Shown: positions 8,183-16,743 of the stretch, piece after piece
Numbering within the stretch: position 1 is the first letter of the stretch
Layout: every line of letters starts with the position of its first letter
DNA from: Deltaproteobacteria bacterium
GTDB taxonomy: Bacteria; Myxococcota_A; Polyangia; Polyangiales; JADJMO01
NCBI GenBank assembly: GCA_025363655.1
Contig: JANYDK010000118.1
Span: 37,775 to 101,774, forward strand
DNA length: 64,000 bases
Direction of reading: 5' to 3'
Program-made: the position numbers and the translations under genes
The notes under the pieces: generated by a model
What the model was told of the DNA's origin: nothing
Database searches by the model: none
Seen by the model: only the letters and a program-made list of their open reading frames with translations

Positions 8183-10519
8183 TCAGGTCTTCGCGCAGAA
8201 GCCGAACGTCGCCTCCCCACCGGGGGCCAGCGTCTTGTTGAAGTCGACCCCGACGAAGACCCAGCTCGCCGCGTCGACGGTGTACGTCGAGCTGTAGAAG
8301 CTGGTGATGGTGCCCTTGACCGGGACGCGGGCGCTCCACGTCTGGGTCGTCGTCGAGAGGTTGGTCACCGTCACCCGATCGCAATACCCGCCGACGTAGA
8401 CGTCGGGAACGATGCTGACGTCGAGCGTCGGCGTCTCTGCGGGAGGACCGGCATCGTCGGTGGTGGGGAAGGTCGGCGTCGGACCGGGCGGGAGCGCGGA
8501 GAGATCGTCGGCGCGCCTACGTCGGAAGTGCTCACCGAGCGTGAGCCCGACCAAGAGCTCGCGCAAATCGAGCTTTTTCTCGCGAAAATGTGCCTGCGCC
8601 GCCTCGATCACGCACTGCGCGTTGGCTTCGACGGCGAGGCCGGTGGCGAAGCGGGTCCACTCGAGCGCGATGCAATCTTGGACGTCTTCGCTCGCCGCCA
8701 GCTTCTTCGCCAGCTCGGCGACGCCGTCGAAGGTGCCATCGGTGCGCGGTGTCGAGACGATTTGCCCGTGGGTGTCGATGGAGACGCCGTGATCGACGCT
8801 CTGCACCCGCCCGACGGCGTCGAAGCCTTCGAAAGCGAAGCCAATCGGATCCATCAGCTGATGGCAGAAGGAGCATTTGCGATCGGTCGCGTGCTGCGCG
8901 AAGCGCTGGCGGTTGGAAGTCTTCGGATCGACGACGGGGAGCTGAACGGCGAGGCCAGGCGGTGGCGGCGGGAGCGGCTGGCAGAAGAGCTTCTCACGCA
9001 CCAACTTGCCGCGTTGAATCGGCGCGGTCGTCGTCGGCTTCGCTTGCCCGGCGAGGAGGCTGCCCTGCGTGAGGAGTCCGAGCCGCGCCGCGCCGAGGTC
9101 GGTCTTCTTCAGGCCGCTCGCATCGGCGAGCCCGCTCGACGGCGAAATGCCGTAAAATTTAGCCAAATCGTCGCTCATGTAGGAGTACGGCGCGGCGAGC
9201 AACGTCTGCACGTCGCCGCCGTCTTGCACGACGCGCGCGACGAACGAGGTCGTCTCGAGGTGCATCGCCGCCTGCACGTCCGGCGTCCACGTCGGGAAGA
9301 GGGTGGCGTCTTTCGCCGCTTGATCGAGCTTGTCGAGATCGAGCCAACGTTCGGCGAAGTGACGGAGCGCGGCGGCGCTCTTCGGCGAGGCGAGCATTCG
9401 TCGCGCGTGCGCTTCGATCACCTCGGGCCGCGCCAGCGAGCCGTCGTCGGCCGCCGCATCGAGCTCGGCGTCGGGGATCGAGCCCCAGAGAAAATACGAG
9501 AGCTCCGCGGCGATTTCGTGCGGCGTCAGATCGACGAGGTCGCCCTTGCCGTCAGCGCCGAGCTCGGTTCGATAGAGAAAGCCAGGTGACTGCAACATCG
9601 CGGTCACGACGCTCGCGAGCGCGGCGAGCGGTTGCTCGTCGTGTCGCACGAGATCGTAGAGCACGCGGTAGCGCGCGATCTCGTCGGCGACGAGAGGCCG
9701 TCGAAAGATCCTCCGCCCGAGCTTTGCGATCGAGCTGCGCACGCACGTATCGTCGATCGCGGAAGGCACTTTGACGTCGCACGCGAACATCGACGCCGTC
9801 GTCACCTTCGGTCCGAGCGCTTCGGCGGCGAGTCGGGCCTTGTCTGCGAAGAGGGTGCCGACGGTGAGCGCGCTGGCGGCGTTGTCGAAGCCAAAGACCA
9901 CGTCTTCCGGTGGCAACGTGCGACCCCAGGTCGGCGCGACGCCGAAGAGATCGTGCAACGACGCGTCGTATTCGAATCGGCTGAGCCGTCGCAAGAGACG
10001 TCGACTCACCGCGGCCGTCTTGCCGTCACAGGCCGATCCGGTGGCGTCCTCGCAGCGCATGGTCCCGCGTGCGCGCGCGATGAAGGCCTGTAAATCCAGG
10101 TATTCGGGGCCTCCGACGCGGAGGAGCGTGCCGCCCCCGTGCCCCTCGGTCGCGCGCCCCGTCGGCTTTCGCAACAGCAGCGGCTCACCGCCTTCGTCGA
10201 CGAGCGCGATGCTTCGGAGCGCGGCGAGGTTCTTCTCTTCTGCGCCGGGCTCGTTCGATGCCGTGAAGACGAGGCCCGAGGTTTCGGCGAGCCCACCGTC
10301 GACGTGACAATCGATGCACTGCGTGCCGACGAAGCGACGAAAAATGCGCGTCTCGAAGAACGCAGCGTCGTCGGGGCACGCCTTCGCCGACGAGGGTGGA
10401 ACCTCGACGGTCGGCCCTGGCGTCGTCTCGTGCGAGCACGCGGCCCACGTCGCCGCGGCGAAGACGACCGACGCGAGGAGCGAGGCCTGTCTTCCTCTGT
10501 TCTCGTCGAGCTTGCTCAC
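8183..10519 (-). CDS. DUF1592-type cytochrome protein with C-terminal CBM2-like domain
   Basis: 778 residues from a GTG at 10519 that overlaps the DUF1552 stop (GTGA). The N-terminus looks like a secreted or lipid-anchored protein (VVFAAATWAAC). A cytochrome-c type CIDCH motif follows, then the planctomycete-like string of DUF1587, DUF1595, DUF1592, DUF1588 (with a second motif, CSFCH, followed by DPIGFAFEGFDAVG) and DUF1585. The last 80 residues (YVGGYCDRVTVTNLS through to EATFGFCAKT) match the pattern of a family 2 carbohydrate-binding module, with two cysteines and the aromatic strands W...W. These proteins are usually found with DUF1552 partners and are thought to act outside the cytoplasm. 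The polysaccharide-binding tail suggests redox or degradative work on a polymer; the substrate is unknown. Confidence 0.85.
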   Translation of the reverse strand: MSKLDENRGRQASLLASVVFAAATWAACSHETTPGPTVEVPPSSAKACPDDAAFFETRIFRRFVGTQCIDCHVDGGLAETSGLVFTASNEPGAEEKNLAALRSIALVDEGGEPLLLRKPTGRATEGHGGGTLLRVGGPEYLDLQAFIARARGTMRCEDATGSACDGKTAAVSRRLLRRLSRFEYDASLHDLFGVAPTWGRTLPPEDVVFGFDNAASALTVGTLFADKARLAAEALGPKVTTASMFACDVKVPSAIDDTCVRSSIAKLGRRIFRRPLVADEIARYRVLYDLVRHDEQPLAALASVVTAMLQSPGFLYRTELGADGKGDLVDLTPHEIAAELSYFLWGSIPDAELDAAADDGSLARPEVIEAHARRMLASPKSAAALRHFAERWLDLDKLDQAAKDATLFPTWTPDVQAAMHLETTSFVARVVQDGGDVQTLLAAPYSYMSDDLAKFYGISPSSGLADASGLKKTDLGAARLGLLTQGSLLAGQAKPTTTAPIQRGKLVREKLFCQPLPPPPPGLAVQLPVVDPKTSNRQRFAQHATDRKCSFCHQLMDPIGFAFEGFDAVGRVQSVDHGVSIDTHGQIVSTPRTDGTFDGVAELAKKLAASEDVQDCIALEWTRFATGLAVEANAQCVIEAAQAHFREKKLDLRELLVGLTLGEHFRRRRADDLSALPPGPTPTFPTTDDAGPPAETPTLDVSIVPDVYVGGYCDRVTVTNLSTTTQTWSARVPVKGTITSFYSSTYTVDAASWVFVGVDFNKTLAPGGEATFGFCAKT

Positions 10520-11808
10520 GACAGCCTCTCGAGGCCGCCCGCGTCGCGGGTCGAATCGCCGAAGGCCTCGACGCCGACGCCCATCAGGCTGCAAATCGAG
10601 ACCAAAAGCTTCTGATGGGTGACGCCGCCGTAGTCGAGATAGCGACCGGTCCGAATGGCGCCACTGGCGCCGCCGGCGAGGACGAAGGGTACGCGTTTGG
10701 CGTCGTGCAACCGTCCGTCCGCGAGCTCCTTGCACCAGACGACGAGCGTGCTGTCGTAGAGCGTACCGCCCGCGGGATCGGGCGTGTTCACGAGTCGTGT
10801 CAGCAGCTCGGCGAAGCGCTCGGCGTACCATCGCTCGGCCTTGACGAAGGACGCGACGCCGGCGGTGTCGCCGTCTCCCTTGTGCGAGAGCTCGTGGTGC
10901 GTCTCCCCGAGGCCGAGCCAAGAGAAGACCACCGGGCTCACGGTGTGCGACCACTGGAGCGAGGCGACGCGCGTCAAATCGCAGGAGAGTGCGGCCACCA
11001 AGACGTCGAGCTGCGATTTTCCGATCGCGGGGAAATCGGCTTGTGAATAGGGCGAAACGGCGGCACCCAACACCGGCGCTGCGCACGCGCCGCCCGTGCC
11101 ACCGAGGCCACGCTCGACGTCGCGCAGGGCCTCGAGGTGTTGATCGAGCTTGGCGCGCTCTTTGACGCCGACGCGGGCCCGCAAGAGCGCGAGCTCGCTG
11201 CGTTGCAAGTCGAGGATGCTCTTTCGCCGTGCGAGGAGGCGCGCCGTCGCTGCTGGATCGCCGGCGACGTCGCCGAAGAGACGCGTGAAGGCGCTCGTCG
11301 GATCGTCCTCCGGGGGCGCGAAGACGCCCGCGCGCGCATACGACATCCGCGTCTGCGTGTTGCTCCCGTAGTCGGCGGTCATGACGCCGAGCTCGAGCGA
11401 AGGAAACCGCGTCGCCGAACCAATCGCACGCGCGAGGTATTGATCGACGCTCGCGCCTTGGGTCGGCGAGCCGGCCGCGCCCATCCCGGTGAGCATGCCA
11501 CGCATCCCCGGCTCGTGATTGTCGAAGCCCTCGAATTCGAGGCCATCGAGGATCAGCAGTCGATCTCTCTGCGTCGCCAGCGGCTCGAGGATGCTCCCCG
11601 GCGCGAAGGTGAACTCGCCTTCGCCGCCTTTACCGAGCACTGGCCAATAGCGATTCGGCACCGTGCCGTCGGGCGTGAAGAAGAAGACGACGCGCTTCGC
11701 CGTCTTCGTCGCCGGTCCTGCCGAAACACGCCTTCCTCCGAGCATCGCCGCGAACGGCGCAGCAAGGAGCAATCCAGCGAGACCGAACTGTCGTCGAGAG
11801 AGGTGCAT
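10516..11808 (-). CDS. DUF1552 family Tat-exported protein
   Basis: 430 residues from the ATG at 11808, which has AGGAG six bases upstream. The N-terminus is a twin-arginine signal (SRRQFG followed by a hydrophobic run and an Ala-rich cleavage region). The body matches DUF1552: FFFTPDGTVPNRYWP, a GHxxP-like stretch NHEPGMRGMLTG, and HELSHKGD. The family has a sulfatase/alkaline-phosphatase-like look and is almost always encoded beside a DUF1592 cytochrome protein, as here with a four-base overlap. The coupled pair is likely folded and exported as partners. The enzymatic activity is not established. Confidence 0.88.
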   Translation of the reverse strand: MHLSRRQFGLAGLLLAAPFAAMLGGRRVSAGPATKTAKRVVFFFTPDGTVPNRYWPVLGKGGEGEFTFAPGSILEPLATQRDRLLILDGLEFEGFDNHEPGMRGMLTGMGAAGSPTQGASVDQYLARAIGSATRFPSLELGVMTADYGSNTQTRMSYARAGVFAPPEDDPTSAFTRLFGDVAGDPAATARLLARRKSILDLQRSELALLRARVGVKERAKLDQHLEALRDVERGLGGTGGACAAPVLGAAVSPYSQADFPAIGKSQLDVLVAALSCDLTRVASLQWSHTVSPVVFSWLGLGETHHELSHKGDGDTAGVASFVKAERWYAERFAELLTRLVNTPDPAGGTLYDSTLVVWCKELADGRLHDAKRVPFVLAGGASGAIRTGRYLDYGGVTHQKLLVSICSLMGVGVEAFGDSTRDAGGLERLS

Positions 11809-11883
11809 GGCGGCTCCTATCGAGTTGTCGCGGCCAGGCTCTCTCCGAGGCTCAACTTTTCTCGGTCAGATGGCCGAGCATTG

Positions 11884-12864
11884 TCACAGCGCACATCCGA
11901 GGCGCGCGCCGCCGGTGGCGACGTCGTCGAACCAGAGGGTGCGTGTCACATCGGAGTAACTCTCCCAGCCGAGCTTGAAGTCCACCGGCGAAGGGCGCCA
12001 CGACGGCCTCGCGGTGATCCAAGGTCCATCGAGATCGGCCGTCGCAGCGCCGTCGACGACGAGTCCCTTCACCAAGACGTCGTCGACGAACGTCTCGAGA
12101 TGCCCCACGCTGCGATCGACGTGCAGCTCAAGGCAGTGCCATGCGCCCGGCGTCGGCGCGAGGCTGGCGGCGATTCCGACGGGGCTCAGCGCAGGCAGCG
12201 TCGCGTCGTCCGAAGAGCGATTCCACATGAGGATTCCCTTCTGACCGCCGACGCGCAGATCTTTCCCCCCGTCGTGCTCGTCCTTCATCGCGAGGAAGGT
12301 CGTGTGCGCATCCCCGAAAGCGCTGTCGAGCCGGAAAAACAAGCGAATCCAGAGTTGATCGCCCGCGACGCCGAGCACCGCGCGGCTCGACGAGACGAAC
12401 ACGTGATCGCAATACCCTGCGCCGCCATCGACGCGCAGCGAGTGCTTTCCCGAGTGCGCCTGCGACTCGTCGACGCTCACCTTCCCGGTGCCGCTGCAAT
12501 CGGGATGAACGACACTCCAAGTCGCGCTCGTCGGAGGATCGCCCGCGCGACTCGATTCGAAATCATCGCAGAGAGGAAGATCGCCGCACCGAGCGCTCGG
12601 CGCAGCATCGAGCCCAGGGCTCGCGTCGATCGCGTCGATCGCGTCCGTCTCCTTCCCCACGTCCCTCACCTCACCCGCGTCCGCCACCTCACCCACGTCC
12701 GTCACCTCGGTAGAACGCGCGTCGTCATAGTTCGCGTCGGAGCGCGCGTCCTGCATCTCGTCGGGATCGGTTCCCGTGCTCGGTGCGCACGCGAGCGCAG
12801 TGAGGGCGGCGAAGAGGGCGGCGAAGATGACGAGTCGATCGCATCGAGGGAGTTGCGTTGCCAC
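11884..12864 (-). CDS. lipoprotein with an Asp-rich linker and a lectin-like domain
   Basis: 326 residues from a GTG at 12864; this start gives a classic lipoprotein signal (basic start, hydrophobic core, ALTALAC). The frame continues to a TTG at 12909, but the extra residues do not resemble a signal. A linker rich in Asp, Ala and Val follows (repeated VRDVGK / VADAGE-type units). Then comes a beta-rich domain beginning CGDLPLCDDFES, with HSGKHSLRVDGG and WHCLELHVD, the pattern of concanavalin-like or Cip1/polysaccharide-lyase-like jelly rolls. It is probably outer-membrane or cell-surface anchored. It is divergent from the LysR gene with 70 bases between starts. A role in polysaccharide binding is inferred only. 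Confidence 0.75.
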   Translation of the reverse strand: MATQLPRCDRLVIFAALFAALTALACAPSTGTDPDEMQDARSDANYDDARSTEVTDVGEVADAGEVRDVGKETDAIDAIDASPGLDAAPSARCGDLPLCDDFESSRAGDPPTSATWSVVHPDCSGTGKVSVDESQAHSGKHSLRVDGGAGYCDHVFVSSSRAVLGVAGDQLWIRLFFRLDSAFGDAHTTFLAMKDEHDGGKDLRVGGQKGILMWNRSSDDATLPALSPVGIAASLAPTPGAWHCLELHVDRSVGHLETFVDDVLVKGLVVDGAATADLDGPWITARPSWRPSPVDFKLGWESYSDVTRTLWFDDVATGGARLGCAL

Positions 12865-12934
12865 GTCGAGTAGTCGCGCGCCGATCGACGCGAGGCTCGG
12901 AAAAATCAACTACAGTCGATGCGTGCTCGAAGGC

Positions 12935-13873
12935 GTGACCATCGAACAGCTCCGCACCCTTCGGGCGGTCGCCGAAGCGGGGAGCTTCTCTGCTGCAGCC
13001 CGCAAGCTCGGGCGCGTGCAGGCCGCCGTGTCGCAAGCGATCGATCGGCTCGAGGCGCAGCTCGGGCTTCGGCTCTTCGATCGCTCGGGACGCGTCCCCC
13101 GTCTCACCCGTCACGGCGAAGCGATCGTCGCTGCGGCGGCACGGGTCGGGGGTGCCATCGAGGGCCTCGACGAGCTGGTCACGAGCCTCAAGCGCGGCGA
13201 AGAGACCTCCCTCTCGATCGTCGTCGACGTCTTTTTTCCTACGGCATCGCTCGTTTCGTTCGCCTGTGACTTCGCCCGGGCAAACCCACGCGTCGAGCTC
13301 GTCCTCTTCACCGACGTGCTCTCGGCGGTCACCGCGCACGTCCGCGACAAGCGCTCGACCTGGGGCATCGCCATCGAAGACGCCGACCTCGAGGGCCTCG
13401 ATCACCGCGCCATCGCCTCCGTGCGGCTCGTGCCCGTCGCCGGCAAGTCCCATCCGCTTTCCAAGCTCGGTCGCGAAGATCGCCCCATCGAGGCCACCAC
13501 GCTCGCCGATCACGTGCAAATCGTGCTCGGCGAGCACCACGCGGCGGAGTCCTCGAAAGACTCGAAAGATTCGAAAGACTCGAAAGACGAAGGTGTCTTC
13601 TCGCCGAAGACCTGGCGCGTCTTCGATCTCGCGACCAAGCAAGCTCTCCTCGAGGGAGGCCTCGGCTTTGGTCACATGCCCGAGCACCTCGTGCGCGCTT
13701 CGCTGCGTGAGGGTTCTCTCGTGGAGCTTCACCTGGCCGCGTGGGGCGACGCGCCTCCTGCTCGCTCGCTCCTCATGGTGTCGCGTCCCGGCGCGCGCAT
13801 GGGGCCCGTCGCCCAGTGGGCCCAAGAGCGCCTCACGCATCTGTGCCGGCGTGCGGTGTCCGGAAAGAAGTGA
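12935..13873 (+). CDS. LysR-family transcriptional regulator
   Basis: 312 residues from a GTG at 12935, chosen because it gives the usual MTIEQLRTLRAVAEAGSFSA start of the family; a GTG at 12923 is a possible alternative. The helix-turn-helix occupies residues 1-60 (AARKLGRVQAAVSQAIDRLE) and the effector-binding domain follows. A run of four Ser-Lys-Asp triplets at bases 13553-13588, encoded by a 9-bp tandem repeat, interrupts a surface loop of that domain. It precedes the pirin gene by 88 bases, and a dyad with LysR-box geometry lies between them, so the pirin gene is the likely target. Confidence 0.9.
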   Translation: MTIEQLRTLRAVAEAGSFSAAARKLGRVQAAVSQAIDRLEAQLGLRLFDRSGRVPRLTRHGEAIVAAAARVGGAIEGLDELVTSLKRGEETSLSIVVDVFFPTASLVSFACDFARANPRVELVLFTDVLSAVTAHVRDKRSTWGIAIEDADLEGLDHRAIASVRLVPVAGKSHPLSKLGREDRPIEATTLADHVQIVLGEHHAAESSKDSKDSKDSKDEGVFSPKTWRVFDLATKQALLEGGLGFGHMPEHLVRASLREGSLVELHLAAWGDAPPARSLLMVSRPGARMGPVAQWAQERLTHLCRRAVSGKK

Positions 13874-13898
13874 GCCCGCATTCGACGTTTCACACGAT

Positions 13899-13915
13899 GT
13901 GATGGATCCCATCAC
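13899..13915. promoter_or_regulatory. candidate LysR operator upstream of the pirin gene
   Basis: GTGATGG-ATC-CCATCAC: perfect 7-base arms around three bases, 25 bases after the LysR stop and 47 before the pirin start. The outer bases pair partly again. It fits the T-N11-A dyads bound by LysR proteins and has no T-run that would make it a terminator. Confidence 0.5.
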
Positions 13916-13961
13916 GTCCCCAGGGCTTTCCCGTGCTTTTTGCGTCGCTAGAGTGATCCCC

Positions 13962-14906
13962 ATGCACACGACCCCCGAAACCCAAGTCACCACGAAGGCC
14001 GCCGTTTCGAGCGACGCCCAGCGTCTGCTGCGCAGCGTCGAAGCGGTGCACGGAAGCACCGGCTTCCATTGGGTCGGCAACGGCTTCCACGTCTCGACCT
14101 ACTTCCCGAGCGCCAAGCTACCCGCCGAGCGCGTCAGCCCCTTCGTGCTCATGGACTACGGTCCGCCGACGGACTTCGCGCCGCTCGCCAAGGGCAAGCG
14201 CGGCGTCGGTTGGCATCCGCACCGCGGCTTCGAGACGGTGACGCTGGCGTGGGAAGGTTCCGTCGCCCATCGCGACAACGCCGGTCACGCAGGCACCATC
14301 GGGCCCGGTGACGTGCAGTGGATGACCGCAGCAGGCGGCATCTTCCACGAAGAGTTCCACGCCGAGTCGTTCACGCGCGACGGCGGCCGCATGCACATGA
14401 TGCAGCTGTGGGTGAACCTCCCGCGCAAAGACAAGATGCAGAAGCCCGGCTATCAGCCGATCACCGCGGCCGACATCCCGAGCGTCGCGCTCGGCCAAGC
14501 AGGAAAGGGAGGCCACGTGCGCGTCATCGCCGGCGACTTCGGCGGCGTGCGTGGTCCGGCCCACACCTTCACCCCGATCACCATGCTCGACGCGTCGTTG
14601 AAGCCCAACGAGCGCCTGTCGGTCGCGCTCCCGTCTTCGTACAACGCGATCGCGGTCGTCGCGAAGGGTCGCGTGCACGCAGGTAGCATCTCCGCAGGCG
14701 CCGGCGAGCTCGTCCTCTTCGCCAACGACGGCGCCGGACTCGAGCTCGTCGCGGACGAAGACGCGCACGTGATCTTGCTCGCGGGAGAGCCCCTCGGCGA
14801 GCCGATCGTCCAATATGGGCCCTTCGTCATGAACAGCATGCAAGAGATTCAACAGGCGATGAACGACGTTCACCGCGGCAAGCTCGGCCCCATTCCGCAG
14901 GATTGA
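13962..14906 (+). CDS. pirin family protein
   Basis: 314 residues from the ATG at 13962. The bicupin pirin signature is clear: VSPFVLMDYG, then GVGWHPHRGFETVTLAWEG with the metal-binding histidines, HRDNAGHAGTIGPGDVQWMTA and IFHEEFH. The second cupin (LWVNLPRKDKMQKP, and later FTPITMLDA) completes the fold. Pirins bind a single iron and include quercetin-dioxygenase-like enzymes and redox-responsive co-regulators. The gene is preceded by a LysR regulator on the same strand and a candidate operator, which fits a redox or aromatic-compound response. The 20-residue N-terminal extension before the fold is untypical but harmless. Confidence 0.92.
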   Translation: MHTTPETQVTTKAAVSSDAQRLLRSVEAVHGSTGFHWVGNGFHVSTYFPSAKLPAERVSPFVLMDYGPPTDFAPLAKGKRGVGWHPHRGFETVTLAWEGSVAHRDNAGHAGTIGPGDVQWMTAAGGIFHEEFHAESFTRDGGRMHMMQLWVNLPRKDKMQKPGYQPITAADIPSVALGQAGKGGHVRVIAGDFGGVRGPAHTFTPITMLDASLKPNERLSVALPSSYNAIAVVAKGRVHAGSISAGAGELVLFANDGAGLELVADEDAHVILLAGEPLGEPIVQYGPFVMNSMQEIQQAMNDVHRGKLGPIPQD

Positions 14907-14912
14907 GCCGAG

Positions 14913-15377
14913 TCAGTTCTTCTTCTGGCTGCACGTGCCCGCTTGGCAGAACGCGGTGAAGTGGGCTGCCGGTTCTCCGGGCGGGCACATCCCGCCGCTG
15001 TCGCACATTCGCAGGTCGCAGCTCGCCGAGTTGCACTGCGCTTGCTCGGCATGCAGCGCAGCGCGGCTGCGTGCTCTGGGAGCGGCTACCGAACACTGCG
15101 GGCACGCGCAGCAGCCGGCGTAGTTGGTGACCACGCAGTCGGCGTCGGCTTGGCAGGGGTCGCTCCCACTCGAAACCAGGCCGGGCGTTCCCGGTGGCAG
15201 CGCCGAGGAAGTCGTCACCACATCATGTGTGCTCGCTTCCGAGGCTGTCGCCGAGGCCGCGGAAGTCGTCGAGCTGGGACTGGAGTTGGGCGTCTGCGCT
15301 TCGCGGGGACAGGCCAACAGCGCGAGCGTCATGATCGCAGTCGCACTCGGGGGGACGACGAAGCGGAGAGTGCGCAT
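14913..15377 (-). CDS. small cysteine-rich lipoprotein
   Basis: 154 residues from the ATG at 15377. A short signal with lipobox ALLAC is followed by a Ser/Thr/Ala linker of about 50 residues. Then comes a compact C-terminal domain of about 80 residues with a dozen cysteines (for example YAGCCACPQCS), likely disulfide-bonded outside the cytoplasm. No family is recognised. It is divergent from the 15564 gene, and the shared region contains a perfect palindrome. Confidence 0.65.
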   Translation of the reverse strand: MRTLRFVVPPSATAIMTLALLACPREAQTPNSSPSSTTSAASATASEASTHDVVTTSSALPPGTPGLVSSGSDPCQADADCVVTNYAGCCACPQCSVAAPRARSRAALHAEQAQCNSASCDLRMCDSGGMCPPGEPAAHFTAFCQAGTCSQKKN

Positions 15378-15424
15378 TCGAGTACGTTAGCACCCGTCGA
15401 TTTTCTCGAACTTTGATCCCGCGC

Positions 15425-15470
15425 GTGCTCTCACGAGCTCATCGCCGGCGCACTGTGCTCTCGAGAGCAC
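15425..15470. promoter_or_regulatory. 16-bp perfect palindrome plus half-site 30 bp away
   Basis: GTGCTCTCGAGAGCAC at 15455-15470 is a perfect 16-bp palindrome. Its half GTGCTCTC recurs at 15425-15432, exactly 30 bases (about three helical turns) upstream. They lie between two divergent lipoprotein genes and look like operators for a dimeric regulator. Confidence 0.55.
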
Positions 15471-15563
15471 GGCGCGGAAGCCCGAACGGGTGACGTAGCG
15501 CACGTCGGCGATGGGATTTTTCACGATCTTCGTGCGGCACTCGGTTTGCGATGCGGCCCCATC

Positions 15564-16742
15564 ATGCGCGTCGCTTTCTCGCTCACCCGCCCCGCCGTCG
15601 TCCTCTCGCTGCTGTCCCTCGCGCTCTCTGCGTGCGCGGTGGCTTCTCCCGATGACCCCGAGGGGACGGGAAGAGCCGCCGCCGACATGATGATCCGAAA
15701 TCCGATTTATTACGCCATCGACGCGCCACAGAATGTGGCTTTGACCAAGGATCCGGCCCTCTGCGGAAAGCACTCTCCGAGCTTCTGGGGCGGCTTCATC
15801 TGCGCGGGCGCGCTCTCCAATCCACGCACGCAGATGTTGGTGTGGAATTGTCCGGTCGCCGATCCTTGCGGCACGGTGCTGCACCCGCCGTGGGATACGC
15901 AGGTGTACATCGGACCGCCGCAGGGATATCGAATCTACGTCTCGTATGCCAATCGGTACACTTCCAGTGGTCGCACTCCGCTGCAGCTGGTGGCCACGCA
16001 GACCGATCCGACGACGACCGCCTACGGCTTGATCGAGCCTTCGCCCGAGCTCAGCCCTTGTTACGTCGTGCACTCGTACAAGGGCGCGGTCGAGTCCGTC
16101 GACTCCAACCCAGTGTGCGTCGACGCCAGCCCCCAGGCGCTCACCCTCGCTTCGGCGCCAGTGATGCAAGAGACGCAGTTCACCCATTTCGAGCACTCCG
16201 ATACTGGGTATTTCACCACGGTCGGCACCTTCGGCGCGCCTCCTGCCGGACAGATGGTCGCTGGCTATCAACATGCCTTCTCGGGAAACGTCATCGGGAA
16301 AGACGATTGGGCCTGGGCCGCCATTCGCGGTGCCGTGCGCTTCGATCTGCGTGGCATCGGCCGATTGTGGAAGGCGACGCTCCACCTGCATCGCGCAGCT
16401 GGGTACTCCGGGACCATCGACGGCGCCTGCAATGACAACCCCGCGGGGTGTGCCACCGCGCACGTATCGGCGGTGACCTGCGTCGATCAACTCCTCGCCG
16501 CCAACGCCGATTGGACCAGCGGATTGTCGTCGAACACGCTCCCCGAAGGCGGGCTGGTGACGGGCATTCCCGGTGACGAGACGGTCGAAATCGACGTCAC
16601 CTCGACGGTGCGTCCGTGGGTGTCGAACTTGAACCCCAACAACGGGTTCATCATCCGCTCGACCAAAGAGGGCTGGGCGCGCGAATCGGCGGAATGCCGC
16701 ACCTACTTCGACGGCGTGCGGCTCGACGTGCAGTACTTCTGA
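15564..16742 (+). CDS. lipoprotein with C-terminal DNRLRE-like domain
   Basis: 392 residues from the ATG at 15564, which yields a lipoprotein signal ending LALSAC; a TTG six codons upstream is less likely. The first half after the signal is an unassigned Cys-containing beta-rich region. The C-terminal 190 residues (AIRGAVRFDLRG, then a long strand pattern ending VEIDVTSTVRPWVSN and GFIIRS) match the DNRLRE / TGF-propeptide-like beta-sandwich seen in secreted myxobacterial proteins. It is probably a surface protein. It is convergent with the SDR gene, with a single base between stop codons. Confidence 0.7.
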   Translation: MRVAFSLTRPAVVLSLLSLALSACAVASPDDPEGTGRAAADMMIRNPIYYAIDAPQNVALTKDPALCGKHSPSFWGGFICAGALSNPRTQMLVWNCPVADPCGTVLHPPWDTQVYIGPPQGYRIYVSYANRYTSSGRTPLQLVATQTDPTTTAYGLIEPSPELSPCYVVHSYKGAVESVDSNPVCVDASPQALTLASAPVMQETQFTHFEHSDTGYFTTVGTFGAPPAGQMVAGYQHAFSGNVIGKDDWAWAAIRGAVRFDLRGIGRLWKATLHLHRAAGYSGTIDGACNDNPAGCATAHVSAVTCVDQLLAANADWTSGLSSNTLPEGGLVTGIPGDETVEIDVTSTVRPWVSNLNPNNGFIIRSTKEGWARESAECRTYFDGVRLDVQYF

Positions 16743-16743
16743 T

